Part shown: positions 25,700-33,904 of the stretch, piece after piece
How positions within the stretch are numbered: the stretch's first letter is position 1
Layout: each line of letters opens with the position of its first letter
NCBI GenBank assembly: GCA_902363445.1
Contig: CABJAB010000001.1
Span: 186,001 to 250,000, forward strand
Origin: Lachnospiraceae bacterium
GTDB taxonomy: Bacteria > Bacillota > Clostridia > Lachnospirales > Lachnospiraceae
Length of the DNA stretch: 64,000 nt
Direction of reading: 5' to 3'
Program-made: the position numbers and the translations under genes
Notes under the pieces: generated by a model
The model's database searches: none
What the model was told of the DNA's origin: nothing
What the model saw: only the letters and a program-made list of their open reading frames with translations

Positions 25700-26317
25700 T
25701 TATCGTTTAAACTCATATATCGGCCGCATCTGTTTCCAGAATTCTTCTCCTGGAAGCGGTATCTGACACTCTCCGGTGACCTTCAGCCATTCCTGATAGG
25801 TATCATTCTCATAAAGAGCCGGATTCTCCTCTCCCAGAAACTCTACAAACTGCAGCAGATACAGGCCGCCTCCGGGAAGCTCCGTCACATAGATCGAAGA
25901 TTTCCGGAAGCCATTCTGATAGCAAAGATCATGAATGATCTGAGGCTGGTTATCGTGCAGGCGGATATATTCATCCAGAAGCTCTTTTTTTACACCGATG
26001 ATAATGCCTTTGGACTGCAGACAATTCAGGTCATCCCCTTCATGAAGCTTAAACTCATATACGTGCCTGGCCTCTCTCCATTTATCTCCCCATTCGGAAC
26101 ATGGCGTCTCTTTTTTTCCGTCCTCCGCCGCTTCGGTGTAACAAAACAGACAGGTTCTTTCCTCTACATCCTGCATGTAAAGCCTGCACTGCAGGAAACC
26201 GGCATCTTCCATTTTCCTGTCCAGCTCTTCTTTTCTGTTCCGGCAGTCCACAAGATACCGTTCTGCCTGCTCTTTTTCCATTTCCGCCATATAAGCGTGT
26301 TTCTTCACCGTCTCCAT
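25700..26317 (-). CDS. Double RhaM-like sugar mutarotase (tandem L-rhamnose mutarotase family domains)
   Basis: 205 residues, twice the usual 104 of L-rhamnose mutarotase. The second half (about 105-205) is clearly RhaM-like: IIIGVKKELLDEYIRLHDNQ, IIHDLCYQNGFRKSSIYV, LLQFVEFLGEENPALYEND and a final RPIYEFKR. The first half (KKHAYMAEMEKEQAERYLVD ... FLQCRLYMQDVEERTCLFCYTE ... VYEFKLHEGDD) appears to be a divergent copy of the same dimeric barrel. RhaM works as a homodimer, so this may be an internal dimer with one active half; inference. Start ATG 26317 follows GAGGAG. It lies between the ABC ATPase and lyxose isomerase, fitting anomer interconversion of an imported sugar. Confidence 0.72.
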   Translation of the reverse strand: METVKKHAYMAEMEKEQAERYLVDCRNRKEELDRKMEDAGFLQCRLYMQDVEERTCLFCYTEAAEDGKKETPCSEWGDKWREARHVYEFKLHEGDDLNCLQSKGIIIGVKKELLDEYIRLHDNQPQIIHDLCYQNGFRKSSIYVTELPGGGLYLLQFVEFLGEENPALYENDTYQEWLKVTGECQIPLPGEEFWKQMRPIYEFKR

Positions 26318-26330
26318 TGTCCCGGCTCCT

Positions 26331-27842
26331 CTACACAAATGATTTTCCGATTTCGGTGCTGATCTCCTCGCCCGTCTTTGCGAAGAACTCTTCGCCGGAC
26401 AGTTCTCCTGTTATCTGTCTGTCCCTGAAAATCAGGATTCTTCTGGCCAGAGAGATCATCTCGTTCATATCGGAGGAAATCAAGATCACAGTCTTTCCTT
26501 CCTTAGCCGCCAGATTCCAGATCAGTTCATGAATGTATTCCTTTGCGCCAATATCCACCCCGACAGTCGGTTCGTCGATGATCAGGATATCGCAGTCCGC
26601 CGCCAGCCATTTTGCAATGCTGATCTTCTGCTGGTTGCCGCCGGAAAGCTTTCCTGCCAGCGTATTGAGGCTGGGCGTCTTGATTTCCAGGCGCTTCGCG
26701 AATACATCCGCGTTTTCCTTTTCTTTCTTTAAATTGATAAACGGAATGTGCCGGTAATAGCTCTTATTCCAGGAATTCACACAGACGTTCATCGCCACCG
26801 TATGTTCGAGGAACAGACCCTCTTCCTTCCGGTTTTCCGTCACATATCCAATTTTATATTTATGAAGGGCCGTCTTAAAAGAATCGATTTTTACCGGCTT
26901 CCCCCAAAGCAATACTTCTCCCCCGTCGCACTTATCAATGTTCAGCATAGTCCGGACCAGCTCTGTGCGGCCGGAGCCGACCAATCCATAGAAGCCCAAT
27001 ATCTCCCCCTTGTGCACTTTGAAGCTCATGTCTTTAAATCCATGAATACGGGATGTGATATTTCTCGCTTCCAGGGCGACTTCACCGTTGTAGGCGTCCA
27101 GCCTGCCGCGGTAACGGTACACAAAATCCCGCCCGATCATCATCTTAATAATCTTGGAATTTTCCATATTTCCAATGCTGTCCGTCCCCACCAGACGTCC
27201 GTCGCGGAACACGGTCACCCGGTCAGCGATGACCTGTACTTCCTCCAGCTTATGGGACACGAATATGATTATCATCCCTTTATCTTTAAGCTTCCTCACA
27301 AGCTCAAACAAAGTGTTTGCCTCATGGCGTGTGAGAGACGAGGTCGGTTCATCCAAAAGCAGGACCCGCGCGTCGGCGCTCAGCGCTTTCGCGATCTGGA
27401 TGAGCTGTTTATGCGCCGCGCTCAGAAAGCGCACTTTCTTTTCAGGCGGAAAATCAAGTCCCACTTCTTTCATATATTTAAGCGCAAATTGATTGATGGC
27501 TTTCCAGTTCACAAATCCGAATTTTGTAAACTGGCTTATCTTGTCATTGATGATATTTTCCGCAATACTCCCTTCGGGAATCAGCTGGATCTCCTGGTGC
27601 ACCATACTGATGTGCTGCTTCACCGCATCGCCGTAGCCATGAAGTTTCAGCTCTTTTCCATCCAGCACGACCTTGCCGGTATCTGCTTTATAGATTCCGC
27701 AGATAATCTTCATCAATGTACTTTTTCCGGCGCCGTTCTCCCCCAAGAGTGCGTGAATCTCTCCGTCTTTAAACTGTACCGAGATATCCTGGAGCGCTTT
27801 TACGCCCGGAAAGGATTTCGAAACACCACTAACTTCCAGCAT
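26331..27842 (-). CDS. Sugar ABC transporter ATP-binding protein (RbsA/MglA-like), operon 1
   Basis: 503-residue tandem ATPase. First domain: Walker A GENGAGKST, Walker B VLLLDEPTSSL, but an unusual signature FLSAAHKQLIQIAKAL in place of LSxxQQQ. Second domain: GLVGSGRTE, signature LSGGNQQKISIAKWL, and ILIIDEPTVGVDIGAK. ATG 27842 is seven bases after GGAGG. It follows its binding-protein gene with a long hairpin in the gap, the same arrangement as operon 2. Confidence 0.94.
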   Translation of the reverse strand: MLEVSGVSKSFPGVKALQDISVQFKDGEIHALLGENGAGKSTLMKIICGIYKADTGKVVLDGKELKLHGYGDAVKQHISMVHQEIQLIPEGSIAENIINDKISQFTKFGFVNWKAINQFALKYMKEVGLDFPPEKKVRFLSAAHKQLIQIAKALSADARVLLLDEPTSSLTRHEANTLFELVRKLKDKGMIIIFVSHKLEEVQVIADRVTVFRDGRLVGTDSIGNMENSKIIKMMIGRDFVYRYRGRLDAYNGEVALEARNITSRIHGFKDMSFKVHKGEILGFYGLVGSGRTELVRTMLNIDKCDGGEVLLWGKPVKIDSFKTALHKYKIGYVTENRKEEGLFLEHTVAMNVCVNSWNKSYYRHIPFINLKKEKENADVFAKRLEIKTPSLNTLAGKLSGGNQQKISIAKWLAADCDILIIDEPTVGVDIGAKEYIHELIWNLAAKEGKTVILISSDMNEMISLARRILIFRDRQITGELSGEEFFAKTGEEISTEIGKSFV

Positions 27843-27875
27843 ATATATTCCTCCGGTTTCTGCAAAAGATCTTGA

Positions 27876-27923
27876 CTTCTTCCTTGTTTCCCCCTCCAAA
27901 GAAGGAGAGGGAAACAGAAGAAG
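27876..27923 (-). promoter_or_regulatory. Intercistronic hairpin between binding protein and ATPase genes (operon 1)
   Basis: Long imperfect stem: CTTCTTC with GAAGAAG outside, GTTTCCC with GGGAAAC and CTCC with GGAG inside, loop AAAGAA. There is no clear U run after it on the minus strand. It begins seven bases past the binding-protein stop. Confidence 0.68.
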
Positions 27924-27929
27924 ATAAAT

Positions 27930-29102
27930 TTATTCCGGCTTGTTCAGATAAGTGGTCTCCAAATCTGCTGCGATCTTAACGCTCAGCTCTTCGATCTCTT
28001 TATCATAGGTATCTATATTATCCTTTGTAATGAAGACATAACCGGTCACAATATGTACGCCCCAGTCTTTGATGGTCCATCCCTCTGCCATGTACAGCAG
28101 CGACAGGCTTCCCAGATATCCCTGTCCATAGCCGTTCTGCGCCACACCGACATCGAGTGTCCCGTCTTCCAGGCCGCCCAGCACTTCTTCAGAAGGGTCC
28201 GTTGCCACTGCGTACAAATGCTTTGCGTCACCGTTGGAAGCATAGTAATCCTTCAAAGCATTAGTCATGCCTCTGGAAGCCGTGCCTCCGGTAGCAATGA
28301 TTCCTGTCGCGTTGGGGTTTGCCGCCAGCGCGTTCGCCACTTTTTCATATCCTTCATCTTCAGTCGTAATATCGCCGATGGTCTGGCAGATGGTCACGCC
28401 GTCACTTTCCGCCACCGCCGCTTCTACGCCCTTCTGTCTTGCCAGGGTATTCACGTCTCCCAGGTTCTCCAGGACATTGATGATAGAACCTTTTCCGCCC
28501 ATCTCGTCAATCATTTTCTTGGTGGCTTCATAAGAGTAATCATACACATCGCCGCAGATGGTTGCTGCCGATTCCTGAGGATCGTCTACCTCGCCGCCAT
28601 AGTTTATCACCTTGCAGTCCGCTTCCGCCAGCTCTTTGTAAAGAGCGTTGGCTCCGGAAGTATCCGCGCCGTAGATCAGGAATAAATTATATCCCTCAGC
28701 CGCTTTCGCTTCCACGATCTGGTTTTCGATATCCTGTGTCCATTCCGTGCCGATGGCATAGTCAATGGTCACGCCATATTCCTTTTCGATCTGCTGATAT
28801 CCAGGCTGGATATTCTCTTCGAAATAAGTATCGGGAGCCGGCCAGTAAACACAGATCTTATACTCACTGGGATCCTTGGAGAGCTTCAGCTCCCGTTCCA
28901 GTGTGCTGGTATCGATTCCTGCCTTCGTGGTTTCCTTCGCCGCCGTCGTCTCTTTCTGGCCGTCGCTTTCCTTTGCCGCCGTCGTCTCCTTTGAAGCGTC
29001 CGGAGCCTTTGTGGTCTCATTCGCCGCCTTGCCGCCTCCGCAGCCGATCAGGCTGACTGCCATGACTGCTGCACACATCAAACTAACTAACCTTTTTTTC
29101 AT
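27930..29102 (-). CDS. Sugar ABC transporter substrate-binding lipoprotein, operon 1
   Basis: 390-residue lipoprotein. Signal peptide MKKRLVSLMCAAVMAVSLIG with lipobox LIGC, then a linker of repeated ETTAAK units to about residue 65, then a Peripla_BP_4 fold (YKICVYWPAPDTYFEENIQPGYQQ, VINYGGEV, ATGIIATGGTASRGM). ATG 29102 follows GGAGG. It is between the permease and ATPase genes. Sequence differs clearly from the operon 2 binding protein, so the two importers may take different sugars or forms. Confidence 0.93.
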   Translation of the reverse strand: MKKRLVSLMCAAVMAVSLIGCGGGKAANETTKAPDASKETTAAKESDGQKETTAAKETTKAGIDTSTLERELKLSKDPSEYKICVYWPAPDTYFEENIQPGYQQIEKEYGVTIDYAIGTEWTQDIENQIVEAKAAEGYNLFLIYGADTSGANALYKELAEADCKVINYGGEVDDPQESAATICGDVYDYSYEATKKMIDEMGGKGSIINVLENLGDVNTLARQKGVEAAVAESDGVTICQTIGDITTEDEGYEKVANALAANPNATGIIATGGTASRGMTNALKDYYASNGDAKHLYAVATDPSEEVLGGLEDGTLDVGVAQNGYGQGYLGSLSLLYMAEGWTIKDWGVHIVTGYVFITKDNIDTYDKEIEELSVKIAADLETTYLNKPE

Positions 29103-29168
29103 CCTTTCTACCTCCACTTTCTATTTTTTATAAAAGCCCCGGCCTTACCAAAGGGCCATTTATCCTTG

Positions 29169-30167
29169 TCACATCATTTTCTCCGCCACCCTAGCCCGTA
29201 CAGATTCCACCGATACGGCCAGCAGAATGATCGCGCCCAGGAAAACCTGTTCATAATAAACATCTACGTTTAACATCGTCAGTCCGTTTCGGACCATAGT
29301 CAGTATCCAGGAGCCGCAGAAGAAGCCCAGCGCCGTGAAACTGCCTCCCAGGAGCGGAATACCGCCTATGGCGCATACGGCTATGGAATACATCATCCAG
29401 TCAGAGCCTGTATTGGGCGAGGCCGTCCCCGTCCGGGAAGCCCACAGGATTGCGGCGACACAGGCAAATACGCAGGAGAGGATATTACAGGAGATCACGA
29501 TCCAATTCACATTGATCCCCGACAGCCTGGCCGCCGTCCGGTTGCCGCCCACCGCCAGAACATCCCTTCCATATTTCGTGTGACGGAATACAATGTAGAG
29601 AACTACCACCAATACGATCATAAGAATGAACAGGAAGGAGAACATCCCTACCTTTTTCCGGCCCGCCCATGTCAAAGCCGCTGTCATCTCATATGAATAA
29701 CCATGAGAACTGCCGATCGCCAGTCCGTTGAATATGAAAGACATGGCCAGTGTGATGATCCAGGGATTCAGGTTCAGCTTTACCACCAAAAGCCCTATGA
29801 CGAGGCCGCAGACTGCCGATACCGCCAGAGCCGCCAGGATGGACGGCAGAGTTCCCATTCCATAGTTTGCCATCAGGGTCCCCATCACCACTGTGGAGAG
29901 AGCCCCGCAGGCGCCGATGCCCAGGTTCATATCTCCGATGACCATTAAGATCAGCTGGGCCGCTCCGATAAAGGCATAAACGGCAGCCGTTCTGGACAGG
30001 TTGAAAATATTAAAGGGCGTCAGAAACGCATCTGTAAATATGGTGAATACCAGCACCAGTATGACGATCGCAACAATCGCGCTGGAATAGGACTGCAGAA
30101 AGAACCGTTTTAGCAGCGATACTCTCGGCTTTTTTGCCGTTCCGGGCATTTTCTCATTATTACTCAT
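29169..30167 (-). CDS. Sugar ABC transporter permease (RbsC-like), operon 1
   Basis: 332 residues with eight to ten hydrophobic segments of the CUT2 permease family. Conserved blocks are MVIGDMNLGIGACGALS (in place of the common GGIDLSVG) and the coupling loop DVLAVGGNRTAARLSGI. It is the second gene of operon 1, 38 bases after the isomerase, and partners the ATPase at 26331. Confidence 0.93.
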   Translation of the reverse strand: MSNNEKMPGTAKKPRVSLLKRFFLQSYSSAIVAIVILVLVFTIFTDAFLTPFNIFNLSRTAAVYAFIGAAQLILMVIGDMNLGIGACGALSTVVMGTLMANYGMGTLPSILAALAVSAVCGLVIGLLVVKLNLNPWIITLAMSFIFNGLAIGSSHGYSYEMTAALTWAGRKKVGMFSFLFILMIVLVVVLYIVFRHTKYGRDVLAVGGNRTAARLSGINVNWIVISCNILSCVFACVAAILWASRTGTASPNTGSDWMMYSIAVCAIGGIPLLGGSFTALGFFCGSWILTMVRNGLTMLNVDVYYEQVFLGAIILLAVSVESVRARVAEKMM

Positions 30168-30205
30168 ATCCTCTTCTCCTTTTGACCCTTTTTATCAAAA
30201 TATCT

Positions 30206-31633
30206 TTATGACCTGAGCCGTCTCTCCAGTTCTACGTCAGACGGATACGCCGGATCCACCCGAAGCCCCGGAATATACCGGCAGGCCTCATACAGGACAT
30301 CGGCGACCTTTCCATAAGTACCCGCCACATGATGAATATAAGGACCTTTGACCAGCTTGTGTTCCCAGGCCGGCCAGTCATTCACTTCAAACCACACATA
30401 TGTCCCCCGGCAGTATGGGCCGTCAATCCCTTTCCCTTCCCCCAGGAACAGCGAATACTCCCCATGGTCCCCGTCGAAGCGGCATACGGTGATATCCCCG
30501 TTCTGAAGCTCCCAGGCACAATTTCCACACTGAGGATTTCCATCCCACGCTTCTGTGATCCGGCAGTTTTTCTTATCCTTTGCAAAAGCGGACGGAAATG
30601 CTCCGCAGTGCCACAGGAGTTCTACATTTTCCTTTTCCGGGTGCCTCACGGTCAGATCCGCCAGAAAATGCGGAATGCGGTTTCCGGCGGCCGCCTGAAT
30701 CAGCATTGCTGAAACGGCTCCATTTATATCCGTCTCGCAGGCCACGGGGAACCCCTCGTCAGCCAGCATGGAATTCACCGCGCAGGGATAAATATCCAGC
30801 TTTTCCTGCATGGCGGCCCAACATTGAATACACGCGCAGTTACACAGGTATTTGTCCGCAAAGCTCTGAACGGCCAGCTTCATCGCCGCTAAGGTCTCTC
30901 TCGGTCCGGTCCTCTCGGCCCCTGGTCCGGTATAGGCGCTGCTTATAAAGCAGGAGACTTCCTCCAGTTTGTCTTTCTCCTCTTTCCGTATCCGTTCCAT
31001 CTCCAATTCCAGCTCCATGAGAGATACCGGAAAGACCTCGATCCCGAATTTTTCCATCAGCTCACTTTCGTTTGCCATCACGCTCAGGAAATCACAGGGT
31101 CTTGGCCCAACCTGGAGCACACGGATATGCTTCATGGTCTTCACCACCTCCGCCACCCGGACGAAACGCTCAAATCCGTGAAGGAACACATCATCTGTGG
31201 GGGATACGTTCGTTATGTAAGAAAAGGTCACATTATGCCTCCTCATCACCTTCCCCGATGCGAAAAGACCGCACTGAGAATCCCTGGTCCTCATCCCCGT
31301 CTCGTCGGGAGCGTCATCCCGTGGTCCATATAAAAGCACCGGCACCTGAAGCGCGGCGGCTACCTGTCCGATCGCGCCCTCGCACCCAAAATTACAGTGC
31401 GGGAAGAACAGTGCGTCTACATCCTGCTCTTTCATCTTTTTGATGACCTTCGGAACATCCGACTGACTAAGCAGCAGTCCTTCCTCATTGATGTCCTCAA
31501 TGTCGACCAGGCGGATCGGAAATCTTTTTATCTGGCCCGCGATCGCCTCCTTATAGTACAGTGCCGCCTCAACGCTGAAATTACTCCTTCGCGTAGGCAC
31601 ATATCCAACGGTGACTGGCCCCATAACTGTCAT
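30206..31633 (-). CDS. L-fucose/L-arabinose isomerase family protein
   Basis: 475 residues of the FucI/AraA isomerase-like superfamily: N-terminal VGYVPTRRSNFSVEAALYYKE, central VLLYGPRDDAPDETGMRTRDSQCG and EVFPVSLMELELEMERI, C-terminal DGDHGEYSLFLGEGKGIDGP and HHVAGTYGKV. ATG 31633 is chosen over 31651 because GGGAGGGG lies five bases before it. It heads operon 1 and would convert an imported aldose to a ketose. Many such homologues have unproven substrates; Cys-rich CNCACIQCWAAMQ is notable. It is divergent from the GntR/LacI regulator. Confidence 0.85.
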   Translation of the reverse strand: MTVMGPVTVGYVPTRRSNFSVEAALYYKEAIAGQIKRFPIRLVDIEDINEEGLLLSQSDVPKVIKKMKEQDVDALFFPHCNFGCEGAIGQVAAALQVPVLLYGPRDDAPDETGMRTRDSQCGLFASGKVMRRHNVTFSYITNVSPTDDVFLHGFERFVRVAEVVKTMKHIRVLQVGPRPCDFLSVMANESELMEKFGIEVFPVSLMELELEMERIRKEEKDKLEEVSCFISSAYTGPGAERTGPRETLAAMKLAVQSFADKYLCNCACIQCWAAMQEKLDIYPCAVNSMLADEGFPVACETDINGAVSAMLIQAAAGNRIPHFLADLTVRHPEKENVELLWHCGAFPSAFAKDKKNCRITEAWDGNPQCGNCAWELQNGDITVCRFDGDHGEYSLFLGEGKGIDGPYCRGTYVWFEVNDWPAWEHKLVKGPYIHHVAGTYGKVADVLYEACRYIPGLRVDPAYPSDVELERRLRS

Positions 31634-31732
31634 ATGTTCCCCTCCCGTCATTTAGACTTGTATTTCCATTGTCCAAAATATGTATTTATTTTTTAAATAT
31701 TATAATACATATTTCTCTTTTCTGTCCTTGTT

Positions 31733-31775
31733 TTGTATTTACAACAATAGCACATACACACACATTTGTAAATAC
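31733..31775 (-). promoter_or_regulatory. Operon 1 promoter with paired operator half-elements
   Basis: Minus-strand promoter: TTTACA 31772-31767, 17-base spacer, TATTGT 31749-31744. TTGTATTTACAA (31733-31744) abuts the -10, as at operon 2. A second, inverted copy, TGTAAATAC (31767-31775), overlaps the -35; the nine-base arms GTATTTACA/TGTAAATAC start 32 bases apart, about three helical turns. This suggests a dimeric or looping repressor, probably the divergent GntR/LacI protein. Confidence 0.75.
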
Positions 31776-32026
31776 CCTTTTGTGAATTTTATACTCATTA
31801 TTTTAAATTTATGTATTTATTTCAAAGGAGCAGACAGCATTATGTATTCTTTTCGCAGAAATACGCCGACTATTTTGGTAATTTTTCATTATGTTTTCCA
31901 CTTTAGCGGAATCAAAAAGCAACCGATATCTGTCTTTTATTCTTCAACTATAAATATATTCATTAATGATATATTTTATGAATAATACCAATTAAATATT
32001 AATTTTAAATACATCTTTCTGAACTC
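31776..32026. other. AT-rich divergent intergenic region
   Basis: About 250 bases of strongly AT-rich DNA between the operon 1 promoter and the regulator promoter. It holds no gene I would support. A 47-codon frame at 31842 has an AAAGGAG upstream but unremarkable composition. Confidence 0.5.
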
Positions 32027-32055
32027 TTGCATTTTTAATGGGTTTCCTGTATGCT
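32027..32055 (+). promoter_or_regulatory. Promoter of the GntR/LacI-type regulator
   Basis: TTGCAT 32027-32032, 17-base spacer, TATGCT 32050-32055 on the plus strand, about 60 bases before the start codon. Confidence 0.72.
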
Positions 32056-32115
32056 TAACATATGCGAAAAATTCACTGCTCTTGAATAAACGCGGTGTTG
32101 AATGGAGAAATTTTT

Positions 32116-33189
32116 ATGTCAGATTATGTATTGAATACAAGCAATATAAAATACAAGGCCCTCTATACCTGGCTGATCGGCAAAATCAACGATGGTTCCT
32201 TTGGCTATAAGGAAAAGCTGCCGTCAGAAGCCTCTCTCTGTGAGCAATTCCAGATCAGCCGCCAGACAGTCCGAAACGCCATGGACCGGCTGTGCCGGGA
32301 AGGCTACGTGGAACGGGTCAAGGGGAGCGGCAGCTTTGTCAAGAAGCCGGTGCGGCAGCGGGAAAAGACGATCGGAGTCATTTTCCTCACTATTTCCGGT
32401 TACATTAACGCCAACGTACTCAACGGGATAGAAAATGTCCTGACCTCCAAGGGATACAGCATCCTGCTGGAGCTCAGCCACAACCGTGTGGGCAATGAAG
32501 CCCGCTTTCTTCAGAAAATGCTGGCAAGCAACGTCTCCGGTCTGATCATAGAGGGGACCAAAAGCAGCTTTCCCACCCCCAATGACGCCCTGTACCGGCA
32601 GCTGGCCGAGCAGAAGATCCCGTATGTTTTTGTCCACAATGGCTATACCAATGTACCCGCCCCTGCCATCGTCTGGGATGACCACAGGGTATCCTATGAA
32701 CTCACACAGCGTCTGATCAATGCCGGGCATAAAAATATCGCCGGACTTTTTAAGTTCGACGAAATGCAGGGTGTCAATCGATATCTTGGCTATATCAACG
32801 CTCTTATGGATAATCAGATGGAAATCCAGGAGGACTATATCGGATGGTACAGTGATTCCAATCAGCCGGAAGAGAGACGGCGGAAAACAAATTACGCCGA
32901 TGCTTTCGCCATGGATATTCTGGGCCATTGCAGCGCTCTTATCTGCTATAATGACTTAATCGCCTGCCATATCATACGCCACTATATCGCCAATGGCATA
33001 TCCATACCGGATCAAGTCTCTGTGGCCAGCTTCGACAATTCAGACGTCACAAAGCTATATAACCTGCAGAGGATCCCCAGCGTCACCCATCCGAAGGAGG
33101 AAATGGGCAGGCAGGCAGCCTCTCTCCTGATGGAATATATCGAAAATCCGTCGCTTAACGCCGCGGAGAGGAAAATCATCACACTGTAA
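32116..33189 (+). CDS. GntR-type DNA-binding / LacI-type sensor regulator (AraR-like)
   Basis: 357 residues from ATG 32116, which has GGAG nine bases upstream; an in-frame GTG lies at 32095. Residues 8-75 are a GntR winged helix (KLPSEASLCEQFQISRQTVRNAMDRLCREGYVERVKGSGSFV). From about 85 a periplasmic-binding-like sensor follows (TIGVIFLTISGYINANVLNGIENVL, IEGTKSS, FVHNGYTN, SVASFDNSDVTKL), the AraR architecture. The C-terminus stops at RKIITL, perhaps 10-15 residues shorter than LacI-type sensors. It is divergent from operon 1 and is the likely binder of the TTGTATTTACA elements at operons 1 and 2. Confidence 0.92.
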   Translation: MSDYVLNTSNIKYKALYTWLIGKINDGSFGYKEKLPSEASLCEQFQISRQTVRNAMDRLCREGYVERVKGSGSFVKKPVRQREKTIGVIFLTISGYINANVLNGIENVLTSKGYSILLELSHNRVGNEARFLQKMLASNVSGLIIEGTKSSFPTPNDALYRQLAEQKIPYVFVHNGYTNVPAPAIVWDDHRVSYELTQRLINAGHKNIAGLFKFDEMQGVNRYLGYINALMDNQMEIQEDYIGWYSDSNQPEERRRKTNYADAFAMDILGHCSALICYNDLIACHIIRHYIANGISIPDQVSVASFDNSDVTKLYNLQRIPSVTHPKEEMGRQAASLLMEYIENPSLNAAERKIITL

Positions 33190-33221
33190 CAATACTGGGA
33201 AAGTGAACCCTACGAAATAAA

Positions 33222-33258
33222 AAAGGCTGTCACACCGTTCATACGGCAGACAGCCTTT
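33222..33258. terminator. Bidirectional terminator between rplQ and the GntR/LacI regulator
   Basis: Stem AAAGGCTGTC (33222-33231) with GACAGCCTTT (33249-33258) and an inner CCGT/ACGG stem. On the minus strand it is followed by a six-U run, ending the ribosomal operon 25 bases after rplQ; on the plus strand it also closes the regulator gene. Confidence 0.9.
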
Positions 33259-33283
33259 AAAATTTCATAATAAAATCAATTCA

Positions 33284-33820
33284 TTATACCAGCTCGATCA
33301 GCACTTCCATCGCTGCGTCGCCTTTTCTCTGACCGATCTTCACGATTCTGGTATAACCGCCTTTGCGGTCAACATATTTCGGAGCGATCTCGTCAAAAAG
33401 CTTTGCGGGCATATCAACGGATTTCGTGTTTTTCTTGCGGCCGGCGACTTCCTTCGGAACCTCGGTCACAGGATACAGCACTTCCAGCATCTTACGGCGT
33501 GCGTGCAGTCTGCTGGGCTTATCTTTTTTGATGGTCTTCTGGATCTCATCATAAACGGTAACTTTCTTTCCGTCTACCACTTCTTTTACCCTCTTGCCAT
33601 CTTTATCTTTTCTTGCTACCTTCGCAGTAACAGTAACCTCTTCAAAGTTATCTTTTTCCTTTACTGCCATAGCGATCAGGCCTTCAGCAATCTTGCGGAT
33701 TTCCTTTGCCTTTGCTTCGGTAGTCACAATCTTGCCGTGGTATAAAAGATTTGTCACCTGGTTGCGTAACAATGCTTTTCTCTGGCTTGAAGTTCTTCCA
33801 AGTTTTCTATAACCTGCCAT
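33284..33820 (-). CDS. rplQ: 50S ribosomal protein L17 with internal insertion
   Basis: 178 residues against about 115-130 in most bacteria. Core blocks are GYRKLGRTSSQRKALLRNQ at the start, LHARRKMLEVLYP in the middle and YVDRKGGYTRIVKIGQRKGDAA with VLIELV at the end. About 47 extra residues, charged and Lys/Val-rich, lie between LIAMAVKEKD and LHARR. ATG 33820 follows GGAGGAAAGAAATC. It is the last gene of the superoperon. Confidence 0.96.
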   Translation of the reverse strand: MAGYRKLGRTSSQRKALLRNQVTNLLYHGKIVTTEAKAKEIRKIAEGLIAMAVKEKDNFEEVTVTAKVARKDKDGKRVKEVVDGKKVTVYDEIQKTIKKDKPSRLHARRKMLEVLYPVTEVPKEVAGRKKNTKSVDMPAKLFDEIAPKYVDRKGGYTRIVKIGQRKGDAAMEVLIELV

Positions 33821-33904
33821 GATTTCTTTCCTCCATTTGTGGAACAGGCGGCCACGCATCTTCGGGCTTACTGACCGTCTGCTTTGTATCCATAATGTTT
33901 CCTA

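Noticed and set aside
31842..31985. A 47-codon plus-strand frame with AAAGGAG upstream in the operon 1/regulator gap
   Set aside because: The spacing to ATG is 11 bases, composition follows the AT-rich background and no family resemblance is visible.
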